DNA of 64,000 bases, taken from contig OY987242.1 of the NCBI GenBank assembly GCA_963920765.1, positions 5,792,789 through 5,856,788 on the forward strand, written 5' to 3'. Source of the stretch: Ulota crispa (lineage: Eukaryota > Streptophyta > Bryopsida > Orthotrichales > Orthotrichaceae). The position numbers and the translations under genes were made by a program. Positions 33,201-44,166 of this stretch are shown here, piece after piece. Position 1 is the first letter of the stretch, and the number at the start of each line of letters is the position of its first letter. The notes under the pieces are model-generated. The model was given only the letters and a program-made list of their open reading frames with translations. It searched no databases and was not told the DNA's origin.

Positions 33201-35152
33201 TTACCTCGGCCCGTGTCAATGATCAAACTCCGCAGACTCGAAGTCCGTAAGCTAAGAACTATATTTGGGTGTCAATCTCAAAGAGTGATGAGTGATCCCG
33301 TGCGTCCCTAAACTACCTCATCGGGCTAATAGGAATGATGAAGGTCCAGTTGAACCACGATGTACGAGCTCTAGCAAGTTCCAGTCTATGAATGCGCGAT
33401 CGAACAGTTACTGAAGCCTGTGTGCCTAATTCTCGTAGCTTGCTCATCGTCCAACTTCTGAACTCGAATAGCTGTGCTATGCTATGCTGATGTAATCACT
33501 AGTCTCCCACGATTACTATTGCGGATCAATCAAGTGCAAGGTATCGTCCAAACTGTTTCCAGCTACTTTCGCTTGCTTCGTCTACTGCCATGATAATCCT
33601 GGAATATTCTAAAATTTCATCTGTAACTGGAAACACGCACGTGGATCCAGTACACTATGACAACAGGCGATTGATCAATTAGAGTATTGAGGATCCTGTT
33701 ACTGGATTGCACATCAGCTATCAAACATTTCTCGGAAACTGTACCCGATTGTCGAGAAGGGAAATTGGGAAACTGAAAAGAGGCAGCCAGGAGTTGATCC
33801 AATGTCGGCCTCAACTACTTGATTTTCGACGCAGTCATCTTAAGACTGGAGTGCAAATTCTTTGCTCAGTACTTCAAAATCTAATCCGCTAGTACCGAAG
33901 TTGTGATCGGGGTTTGCTAGGCGACGATAAACCGCAAACTATGGAGGGTCTGTGATCTGATACCACTCTACATGGAGTGGCCGGCACCGTTGAACTCATG
34001 GAATCTATAGAATGTTATGAGGTTCGACAAATAAATCCCATCGTTTCCTGTATTCACTAGGCGTCCTGGGCTTTAACGCCACCATTCATTGAATGAACTT
34101 GGGGGTAGAACATCGATCGAATATTGCGGTGACTGCCTTGAATCATAAAGCCAATTCTGTAAGAGACAAACTCAAGCGCTCGAGAGGTTTAAGTCAAACG
34201 TTTCCTGACGTTCAGAAGTTGGCTAGAGACTGACATTCTACAATAAGCGCATATGATAATACGTCGACTAACTTTTCTCAGCAATAAAACCCGTTTTTTA
34301 TGAACACCCAGAGAACTGTGGGCTCCGATGAAATAGTAATCATTTTGTAGCCGTCCCACGACTGGCTTGAGATCCCATCAGGAATGTTCTCACAACAACT
34401 TGCAGGCTTCCCAGGTACTCACTAATAATGATGCCGCTGCATTCACTAAGTACATGACGACAAACCCAAGTAATCGGTAGCAGGAGGGGGGGGGGGGGGG
34501 GGGGGGGGGGGGCATAATCGTTTCATGGGAATAAATCCTGGCAAGGGGTAGAACCCATGACAATCGCAATAGAGCCCAGGCAACAGTGCCAGCGGGGTAC
34601 CCGTCATGGCTCCTACGATTGCGGAAGCTCAAGGGTTTGATCGGCGAAACGAAATGAAAGGGGGGAGGGGGAAGAGTTAGTTTAGCGCACCTGTCGCTGG
34701 AGAGCAAAAATGGTCGCGACGCAGCCGTACACTGGATCCGACAGTCGCGCCTGCGCTTCATAACTGATGGTGAGGACTGCATCGCTCCGTCGCGGCACAG
34801 GAATATGCAACAGCAATTTGGCCACATTACTGGCGCCGAACACCTTGTGCACGGCGGCGAACTTGGCGGCGCCTTGCTCCGCACTGAAGTAAGGCGCAAA
34901 AATACAGCCCCGCACGCACTTCCGGCGCAGGAACTTGCAGGCGCCACAGGGAGCTCCACTGCCGGCTCCAGTGCCGCTCATGGAGCCGGAGTTGTTGTAT
35001 CCACCACCACCAGCCGTGACGCTGCTGCAACGAGAGGCGTACTCGGCCTGGGCTCCTCCTGCACCGCCACTCAAGCTGCTAGTACCCCGCGGCCGCAGCG
35101 GCGGCCTCCGATAATGCGCTCCTCGCCGCTTTATCCAACTCCCCAGCCGCAT
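30279..35152 (-). CDS. LOB-domain (LBD/ASL) class I transcription factor
   Basis: A plant-specific nuclear DNA-binding factor. Two exons on the minus strand, 35152-34691 and 30731-30279, with a GT-AG intron of 3,959 bp in phase 0; 304 aa. Residues 69-83 are the zinc-type C-X2-C-X6-C-X3-C ([15 protein letters not shown]). The GAS block follows ([15 protein letters not shown], to DPVYGCV at 139-145). The leucine-zipper-like [13 protein letters not shown] coiled coil spans the splice junction, as in other LBD genes. The intact coiled coil makes it class I, and the domain most resembles LBD18/LBD30-type proteins. The C-terminal exon is Gln/His-rich (runs of HQQQ) and ends [16 protein letters not shown] 35152 is the first in-frame ATG after a stop (35198-35200); ATG 34981, 11 residues before the first Cys, is an alternative start that drops a low-complexity Gly/Arg-rich leader. 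The family acts in organ boundary and lateral organ development. Confidence 0.93.
31433..31692. mobile_element. 260-bp MITE inside the LBD intron
   Basis: It begins AACGCCATATTCATTAAATTG and ends CCAAATTAACGAATATGGCGTT, flanked by TCAA on both sides as a perfect 4-bp duplication. The interior matches 27646-27921. It is the only transposon copy I recognise inside a gene here. Confidence 0.88.
34486..34512 (+). repeat. Poly-G tract of 27 in the LBD intron
   Basis: An uninterrupted run of 27 G on the plus strand (27 C in the LBD pre-mRNA) lies about 180 bp into the intron from its 5' splice site. The exact length may be affected by sequencing. Confidence 0.85.
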
Positions 35153-35200
35153 CGGTCGCGCCGGAATCCAGCCTGGCGGCGACGGGCCCCCGGCTATCTA

Positions 35201-37019
35201 GATTGAGCACGCCTTCCGATCTCAATGACTTGCCCTGCTGGCCCCAATTCTCTAGATGATCCCTCTCCTGCTTGTTGCTGGTGTCCTACGGCTGCTGCTC
35301 CAGATCCTTGGCGTTGGCCCAACTCCCAAGGTCCTCGCGGCTGGCCTTGCGGTTCCACGTTTCTAGCTCCTGCCGGTCGCGCAGAGCGTCGTCGCTCTCC
35401 TGCAACACCTGCCGCTTGCCTCGCTGCTTTTGGCCAGCCAACGCTCCGGCCGCTTCGTGGCCACCCCACCCAGCAGCCGATGCGTCGTCTTCGTCTCGCC
35501 GCACCGTGATTCCACCCGAAGTCGCCAGCCTGAGCGTCGTCTACAATCCAACTCTCTTAGCCTCGCCTTTAGAGGACGACTTATATTACTCTAGTCTCCT
35601 CCTCGTCTCGTCTGAATATCTCATAATCACCACACCCCCAAACACGTTGACCCACACTTCAACTCGACACGGCGATCATCACCAAAGCAAGAAAACGGGA
35701 AATGAAAAAAAATGGAGAAAACAAAAGGAGAGAAAAAAGTAGGCCTTCGAGAGAGAGAGAGAGCTAGACAACGACCACAGCGAGCGAGCGAGCAAGGGGA
35801 GGGTAGCCTGATATGAGACGAACTGATATTGATAGATGATTCAACTTAGTTTGTGCATGTCCGAACGATTGATTACCCGGGGCTGTTATCCGGGAGTGCA
35901 TTTACGTTGGCCCTGGTGGTCTCGGTTTGCGAGGCCTCCAGAGATTCCTGGGGTGATTCCCTCCATCGCCTTCGTCCTCGAGTAACAACCGAGCACTGTA
36001 GTATCTTCTGGTCGAAGAAACGCCCCCTGTAGGCGCCTTTGGCTTTGCTACCTAAGCTTAGCCTGCCGCACGAGATCGCCCGTATTCATCAAAAGTTCCT
36101 TTCTCAGCTCCCTAGTCCCTGGCCAATTCCGGCACCCCCACTGGTTCGTGGTGGTTTATTCCTGCCCCTGTTGTAAAATTTTGGACGCTATGGACCTAAT
36201 ACGACATACGGTGGACCCCAGATTTTTAATACAGGTGTGCTTGCTTGGATTGATTGGCCTCGCTTACTGGTGTTGATTGTTTTGATTAGTTTGGCACTTC
36301 TATCCGGCCTTTCATTCTTTGGTGCACATCGCTCCCACAATGCCATCGTGCCTCCGGAGACTGGAGTCTGGACCTCTTCGCCGTGCCATTTTTAGCACAT
36401 CTGAAGAGTTATTTCATCTCCAGGTTGGCCTGGCTGAGTAAAGAGCCTGCATTTGTGGAGATAGTTTTTAAGACACAAATGATTCCTTTTGGTTTGTGTG
36501 GATGTTTCTGTCGTCCAGACTGTCAAGTACCTTGATCCAGGGTTCATTCTAGTGGCGAATGAATGTGTCGTTGTCGCCTCGTCATTGCAGGATATCTGGA
36601 GGGACATATTACCATTGGCAGAAATCATTCGCAACTGGCAAATTTTCGCCACTTGATCGTCATGTTATCAATGCTTGCTGCGTTGGAAGCACATGTGTCA
36701 TTTCCGCATTGCATGCTAATTTTGAGGGGAGTATTTTAGTACATGGCGATGAAACATAACATTGTTAACCTTCACTGGGGTTTCTTTTGCTCCCCAATAT
36801 GAGGATCCCACAGTCAATGTCATTCCCGGGCTCTAGACCAACACAAATGGAGATCTTTAACTAAACTCGAGCCTAGGTATCCGGGGTCAAATATTCCTCT
36901 ACCGGGGAAGGGTTTAGACCTAGTAAACAATGTTATGAAGGAATCATGGATATAATTGGGCCAATTGGACCTCAAGATGAAAAGATCACCTTCAGTAATA
37001 GTATAGCTTGGCATATCAA
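35201..37019. other. LBD leader/promoter region and intergenic DNA
   Basis: 35201-35830 is GC-rich with a GAGA run (35749-35763), as expected for the transcribed leader and promoter of the minus-strand LBD gene. Frames here on both strands are compositional artefacts. 35830-37019 holds no recognised gene. Confidence 0.45.
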
Positions 37020-37955
37020 TTAGCCCCTAAAGGACCATTGTCCCTTGGAGGGACAGGTTGGACTTTGGGCATGTACCTATGGTTAAACTACTTTGTGTGA
37101 TTTTTTGAAACTTTTAATGAAGGTGGGGAATTCAAATATCTATGTGGACATCTCATTTTTTCTTCATTCCGACATTTGATGAAGAAGTTATGCATGAATT
37201 TATGAAAATTTTGGGAGGACCGCCCGCATGGGCAGCCCAAAAACATCTTTAAAAATTACATTTAAAAAAAAATTAAAAATTGAAATTGGTTCTTTAGATT
37301 TTTTTATATGTGAGAAGCTTTGAATCATTCAATTTCAATCAATGACATGAAAGATATGAGGAGTTTTTGATTGCGGGCAATTATGGATTCTCTACTCTAA
37401 AATAAACTTTGGGGTCCTTTATTTTACTCAATTTTCAATATTATGGAGAAAAATTTAAACCAAAGGAAGTAGATTGTTTATTACAACATTATAACTGTTG
37501 GAATTTGCATTTTTCATTTCAATAATTAAATTCTTAACAATTTAGCGTTTTGATTCATTCTCTACTTTTTACTTATTGATTTTTCCCGTGTGTTGTATAG
37601 TTCTAGTTGATTTGAAAATTCTCCCACACATACCTAACTTGATCTCCTACTTGGGGAAAAAAAGAACACAACTTTGGGTAGAGCAATTGTTTTGTTATAA
37701 GAGTAGTCAAAGGCTTCTAAAATTTTTGGGCAACTTTTAAAAAGATTTTTTTTTCACTTTACTTATAAATATCTCACTCATCTCCATCTAGAATGAGCTG
37801 ATTTTTTTCCCATAAGTACCTCTTATAGTCTGGGGCAAGATCCTATGGTTGAATTTCCCAAAAACAAACCATAAAATCCCTTTTTACTAAACCTCCTAGA
37901 AGTGGCAGTTTTGTGTGACCTTCACACAAAAAAGGTGTGGTCCTTTAAGGTTTAA
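37020..37955 (+). mobile_element. TTAA-type non-coding element, family A (forward)
   Basis: It starts TTAGCCCCTAAAGGACCA (TTAA changed to TTAG) and ends GGTCCTTTAAGGTTTAA. It serves here as the reference undamaged arrangement of family A: a left half equal to the arm of the palindromic copies and a unique right half (GTAGAGAATCC inverse, AACAATTTAGCG, CCTACTTGGGG). There is no coding frame. Confidence 0.8.
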
Positions 37956-37983
37956 ACATTATAGTATAGAAGTGCATGTACTC

Positions 37984-38508
37984 TTAACCCCTAAAGGACC
38001 AATTATCTCCTTGGGGGACAAATGGATTTTGGGCATGTACCTACAGCTAATCTACTTTTTATGATTTTTTGAAACTTTTATTGAAGGTGTGGAACTCAAA
38101 TATCTACATGGGCGTCTATTTTTTTTTTCATTTTGACATTTATTGAAGAAGTTAAAAATGAACTTCTAGAAAACATGCAAGATCAGGAAGCCCGAAAACT
38201 TCTTTAAAAATTGCATTTAAAAAACTAAAAATATGAAATAGGTTCTTTAGACTTATATATACTTAGGGAGTTTTGAATTCTTTAATTTTGACTGGTGAAA
38301 TGAAAGTTATGAGAAATTTTTGTTTGTGGGTAGGTGTGGTTTTGTTCAATAAATATCAGAATGAAGAAAAAATTAGATGCTCATGTAAATTTTTGAATTC
38401 CTCATCATTCATAAATTTTCAAAAAATCACACAAAGTAATTTAACCATAGATACATGCCCAAATTCCCATTTGTCCCCCAAAAGGGTGCTTGGTCCTTTA
38501 CGGGTTAG
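37984..38508. mobile_element. Palindromic family A derivative with one shortened arm (525 bp)
   Basis: It starts TTAACCCCTAAAGGACCA and ends TGGTCCTTTACGGGTTAG. The outer ~165 bp of each side are inverted repeats (GGGGGACAAATGG, TGGGCATGTACC, GATTTTTTGAAA), as in 23542-24514, but the inner part of the right arm is missing, so it looks like a deletion derivative of that palindrome. It begins only 28 bp after the previous copy. Confidence 0.8.
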
Positions 38509-38934
38509 AGTCTATCTAATACGGGGCACAGAATTTCAAGGAATCTCATTATTACACAAATCATTTTGTTTACGTGACTGTTCAAAATCAAAAGGTTTAT
38601 TGGTAACATTGACTGACTTCTTATAGTTTTGTAGTGAGGAAAGCGCTCATTTCATTTTTAAAGTACACGTCAAGTAAAAAAATCACTAACGAGCATAGGA
38701 GAGAGTGAATGAATACATGAAACAATTTGTTTAGGTGGTGCTTAATCCCCAAAGCCCTAAACACCTTTGTTGGCAATATAGCAATATTGGGCAGCTCACT
38801 ATCAATGGGGTTTTCATTTCCCTTCTTTAAAGTTTTCACACATGATGTGTCCAAGGAGTAGCCTTAAGGCCCAACAGTTTTCATAACTTTTGATTTAAAA
38901 GTTCAAAAGTTATTGCATAATATGTAGTTTTCTT

Positions 38935-39659
38935 TGCTCAAGGGACAGCCAAAAACTTTTTTAAAAATTACATTTTTTGAATTTTGTTTTTGGAAACTTG
39001 TTCTTTAGATTTATATATACTTGGGAAGCTTTGAGTCATTCTATTTTGATCAATGAGATGAAAATTATGAGGAGATTTTGTTTGCAAGCAATTATGGATT
39101 CTCTACTCTAAAATAAACTTTCATGTCCATTAATTTACTCAATTTTCAATATTTTAGAAAAAATCAAAACCAAAAGATGTAGGTTGATTATCACAACATT
39201 ATAACCATTGGGATTGGAATTTTTCATTTCCATAATTAAGTTCTTAACAATTTAGTGGTTTGAATCATTCTCTACTTCTTTTTACTTACTATTATTTTTC
39301 ATATGTATACAACTCCAAAGGATTTGAAGTTTTTCAAGTGTGTACCCAACTTGCTTTGAAGAACAAATCCAAAAAATTACAACCATTTTGGAGTTTTTTT
39401 CATATAAATATGACCTTGTGAAGTGCAGTTGCCTGGATTTTTGAAAATTGCTTTCTGTCAATTCAAACTCAAATATCTAACAATCTAAATGGTGAAAACT
39501 CTTGAAAATGTTTCCACATCTTTTGGTACTAGTGTAGTACAAGATCTTATGGCTACGTTTACCAAAAAATGTTTTATTCCCAAATTTGGTACTTGCACTA
39601 GAAATGGCAATTTTGGAGCGGTTTTGGTGAAAATGTGAGCTTAGTCCTTTAGAGGTTAA
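38935..39659 (+). mobile_element. Family A fragment lacking its left end
   Basis: The order CTTTGAGTCATTCTATTTTG, GCAATTATGGATTCTCTACT, AACAATTTAGTGG, GTCCTTTAGAGGTTAA follows the middle and right end of 37020-37955. The left terminus is not recognisable. Confidence 0.7.
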
Positions 39660-39902
39660 TAATTTGTTCATAACATCCTTACTATTTAAAAAAAGTTTGA
39701 CTTAAATGTCACGATAGAGTAGCCTATGGACTATGATATATACAACTATACATTGATTATTCAATTTTCTTTTAAATTACAAAAGATATAAGAATAAAAT
39801 ATTGTTGTGATGTACAATAAATCAATTCAATTTATCCCAAATACTATTTACAAACTTGTATATTGTAGAATGATGGAATCAAATAATGCAATGGTAGTTT
39901 AA

Positions 39903-40046
39903 CACTAGAAGAAAAAATTGTCCTAAATGACTAATTCACAATGATTGCAAATGTCCTAAACAACTATACAATGACTCAATTACAATCATTTAAGACATTT
40001 GCAATCGTCATGAATTAGTTGTTTAGGACAATTTTTTCTTCTAGTG
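39903..40046. mobile_element. 144-bp CACTA-type mini-element with TAA duplication
   Basis: It starts CACTAGAAGAAAAAATTGTC and ends GACAATTTTTTCTTCTAGTG, with arms of about 58 bp that pair almost throughout. It is flanked by TAA on both sides, the 3-bp duplication expected of CACTA elements. It is nearly all inverted repeat and non-coding. Confidence 0.88.
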
Positions 40047-40315
40047 TAATTACATTAAAATATTTTGACTTTTTGGTAGCTAGAACACCATGGGACATCA
40101 ACACTTGAAAATCAAAAGGCTACACCAATAATAAGGTGCACTATTCATTGGGTAGCCTTCTCATATTCATGAGTATGTAGAAAAACATCTGGGTAATATT
40201 TAAAGTAGCTAGGCAGGTGAAGCAGGCACAATTGCATTTAACATGATATAAGTTAATTTTTGAAAAAATCTTTCCCAAAATAGATTCTAGATATTTAATT
40301 TTTCATTTGTGAGAA

Positions 40316-40739
40316 ATGCAATATTCATTAATCAGGGAAAAAAACCCAATTTTGGGACTTTTAAACTTTTCTTTTTTAAGTATTTTTGTTTTTTACTCGG
40401 TGATTTAGAGTGAATTTTATGATTATTTTTTCAAGCCCTTACATCAATGATGAAATATCTAGAAGAAATTATCAAAAAAATCACTTTAAAGCACCAAAGT
40501 ATATTCTCACAAATGCAAAATTTAGTATCCCAAACTTTGTTTTGGAAAAGTGTTTTGAATATTGTGTTGAGAATGTTTTGGGTGAGTGCTTTGATAATTC
40601 CTTCAAGATTTCTCATCATTGATGTACGGCCTTGAAAAAATCATCATAAAATCCACTCTAAATCACCAAAATACTTTAGACGTGAAATTTTCAATATTCC
40701 CACAATTGGTGTTTTTTCCCAAATTAACAAATATTGCAT
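40316..40739. mobile_element. 424-bp foldback element with ATGCAATATT ends
   Basis: The ends ATGCAATATTCATTAA and TTAACAAATATTGCAT enclose a sequence complementary to itself over nearly its full length (CGGTGATTTAGAGTG against CACTCTAAATCACC; CATCAATGATGAAATATCTAG against AGATTTCTCATCATTGATG). It is related in its ends to the 27115/27646/31433 MITEs but has a different interior. No flanking duplication is clear. Confidence 0.75.
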
Positions 40740-41340
40740 CATTTTTATTTCATGCAATATCTCACTTCTATGATTGTGTGGCAAGTAATACTCTCTCATG
40801 GAGACACTTCTATTGTACAAAAAGAAAACTTTGAACTCATGTTTATATATGGGAATAAACTAGTTTTAAGATTTGACACACTTTTGTACAATTGAAATTG
40901 AGAACAAAGGTTTTTATTTTCAATTTTGGGCAATGCACTAAAAGTTGGCAGTTTCTGAGATTTTTTCTCAAAAAACACCCTTGGTCCTTTAGGGGTTAAT
41001 GAACTTTGAATAGTCTATAGGTAGTTGTATATAGGATCTATGATTTTACCATATTTTTGATGGAGAAAGGATAAGACACTTGGATATTAATCTTTAAAAA
41101 CATTATACTCTACTTTGGGAGCAATCTAAATTTTAATTGGCTTATCAAAGCCATGCATACACAAAAACCCTTTAAAGCCCTTTATAAAAACTGAATTCAT
41201 TTTCAAAACATTTCTTAACTTTCTAACTCTCACTTATTAAAGGTTTATAAGCTATAAATGACAACCCAAATAACATACATAGACCAATTTTGGATTTTAA
41301 TTTAAGTGGATTTTTTGAATAAACTTTAATAGAGTATTTT
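40740..41340. other. Solo TTAA-element end, then intergenic DNA
   Basis: CTTGGTCCTTTAGGGGTTAA ends at 40999 and matches the right terminus of the TTAA families, but I found no matching left end. The rest to 41340 holds nothing recognised. Confidence 0.5.
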
Positions 41341-41761
41341 GGTACACAAGCTATTTCAATTAGTACAAGATATTGAATAGTGTTAGACCCTTCACACTAC
41401 TTTAGATGAATTTTGTCTAGTTGGTGTGAAAGTGTAACATGCCTCTCACCTTCATTTTCCACATAGGAGTTTTGCTACAACTTTGTATCCTCTTAAGTAG
41501 CAACTTGGTGGTGCAACCTTCATAATGCAAAAATCTTTCACACATTGTCTTGTTGAGATAAATGTTTCACAAAACTCTCTTCAATAGTTTGGTTGCTCAA
41601 CTCACACTTTTTGAGATATAATCAAATATTACAACCTATAACATACTTAATTAACTTTAGTTTTCGTGACTTTCTTTGTGCGCCTAGCAAATTTACTTTG
41701 TTTATTGAGTTAGTACAAGTCGGGGTCACTAATGCAAGACACAATAATTGAAATAACTTGT
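41341..41761. repeat. Dispersed repeat, second copy of the 5213 repeat
   Basis: It starts ACACAAGCTATTTCAATTAG and ends ATAATTGAAATAACTTGT, with perfect inverted TATTTCAATTA near the ends. The blocks parallel those at 5213-5641. It is non-coding. Confidence 0.5.
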
Positions 41762-44166
41762 ATATTGTGGTTTCAAAAACAATTACAAAATATGTTCATA
41801 TATAGTAATATGCTTTAAATATCTAGCAAAGTGTTCAACAATTCTTGAAATTGCAATGTTTTTTTCCTTTTAAGTACCTTATGAGTCTCTTCCAGTAAAA
41901 TCAAATTTTTTTGCTGATTTCTGGACTTGATTATGGGAAGTTGTGGAAAAGAAAGATAGGTTGAAGTAGATAAAAATTCCTAAGCAATTCAGTTAAATGA
42001 TTGAAAGCTTGGGACTTGAATATTTTGGTGGTAACTAAGGCACCTCCCGAGTACAAATGAGTAGATGATTAGCAAGTGGCCGTTTATTGGTAAATCATAG
42101 AGAGGTATTTATAAATTACATGATGCTTGTAGTCTTACCTTACCTTCCTAAATTATAGTTGATATTTCATAAAGCAGCTTAATTTTATTCAAAAATATGT
42201 TACTATTAGAGTCAGGTTTTTTCTGTGGTATCTTATTCCTGCTTTGAAAGGAGGTCAACTAATCAAATATTAATTATTTGAAATATTTGGATAGCAAATG
42301 AACGTCAAGAATTTTAAACCTTATATAATGAGTAAAGCTTGGATGAGCTTTGATACTCGTCACTACACTTTGCTCATGGGATATTTGTAAATATCATATT
42401 TTTCTAAGCCTAACAAAGGTTGATTGTAGTTTCCGAATGAAGATGAAGTGTGCTATGGTTTTTGGGCAAACATGTTTAGTTTGAAATTGCAAATGAACAA
42501 CCTAATTCAAAGTCTACATAGTCACAATAGTCAAGACTAGGCTTAAAAAGATTCCACTTTCAAATATAATATACTCAAAAGTACAATTTTTTACATTCTA
42601 GTCATTCAAGTTTTAGTGACCTTTCCCTTTAACAATAATCTATTTATGGCAACAAGCTAAGTGAAAAATGTTTTAGAAATGGCATTCTTCACTTGCTAAA
42701 GTTGATAAATACTCCGTACATTATACAACATACTCAACATGAATGACCTTCCAATTTTCAAGTTCTAGTAAAAAAATCTTCCTCAACTCCAAAAAAAGAT
42801 TGGGTAAGGATTATATTAATCTTCAATTCCCAAGATAGAGCCACTTCAAGTATTTAATGTGTTAGATTCCCAAAGGATGACCTTGCAGTCTTCAAGTTCT
42901 ATGAAGATGGTTCAAGAACGCATTTCCTTGCCCTATCCTTGATGACTTCAGTGGCATCTTTACAAAAAGCGTCTAGATTCTTTCTGCACAACATTTTGAG
43001 TTCAACTTTTATCAATATTCAGAATGTTTCATTCCCTTTACCCATGCAATCCTCAGTGTTGTCAAGCTTCGGTACTGTAAATAGTGATACTATGGATAGA
43101 AAAAACTTGTTCTACAAGTAGTGACTATGTTCATGAAAGTTAGAAAAGACCTCACCTCTCGTGTGAGTCATCTTAACTTCTGGTTACCTACAGTGGTCTG
43201 TAACCACCCACTTTGAAATTGCTTAAGAAATTCATACAGTGAGAAAAATTCATCTCAACGGATTTGGCTCTTGTATCCAAAGATATATGGACAACTCTAA
43301 ACCCCCAACTTCCCAAAAAACCACGCTTCTACGTACGTTAAAACGCTCAAAGTGATGCAAATAAATCCTATACCTTTCAATTAGCAAAAAATAAGGAAAA
43401 TGGTACTTTTATTTAGAAAAAATTGCACCTCCTAAAGGTCAACTTCCATGTTGCATCGGAGTAAGAGAACTGCGGAAATAACAAAAAAGATTCAGAGCTG
43501 GAAAACAACACAATCAGAAATTGGAAATGGTATTTCCAGCATGGAAATTTTACGATGCTGATTCCGATGGAGCACCCTAAGAGTAAAGCCACACCAACAG
43601 AGCCAAGAAACTTTGTATCCGGTAGCAGGATTGATGCTATTGAAAGCACAAATTGCTCCACAAACGCGCTCCAGAAAGAAAGGCTGATCCTGAGATGACA
43701 GAATTAAGTAAACGTCAGAATTGAAAATATACACAACTCATCTCCAGATTAGACTAAGGGCACCTAGTAGTGCTGCACTGCATTAAGAATACCTACAATC
43801 GCCACTGACCGTAAACCGCCCACCCTAAAACCTTAAATAATGAGAAAAAAATGGACTAAGAAAATATAAACCACCTAAACATCTGTGCATATCTGTGCAA
43901 GTGTTGATTCGAGGTAACCTACTAAAGAGACGTCGAACCTTTCTAATATTTGCATAAACAATGCACTCTTTCATTTGGTAACAAACACATGTGAATTTGA
44001 CCACAAAAATAATAATAGTAAGAATTCTGAGCAGCAGCAGTTTGGGGGAGTCTCTACCTTGAAAAATTGCAAGCTCGACATACTCGTTGCCAAAAGTAGG
44101 GTGTTGCTGGAGATTCGCAAGCCACGTGACCACGTTGCTAGGCCGTGAGGATGTTGCAAAAAGCTC
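41762..44166. other. Intergenic and PPR 3' region, nothing else recognised
   Basis: AT-rich DNA, becoming GC-richer after about 43400 near the 3' end of the minus-strand PPR gene. Small frames on the minus strand at 43413-44183 do not resemble a protein family and probably lie in the 3' UTR. Confidence 0.45.

Noticed and set aside
35194-35742. Overlapping GC-rich frames on both strands upstream of LBD
   Set aside because: Compositional frames in the LBD leader; none has a recognisable domain and several overlap in all frames.
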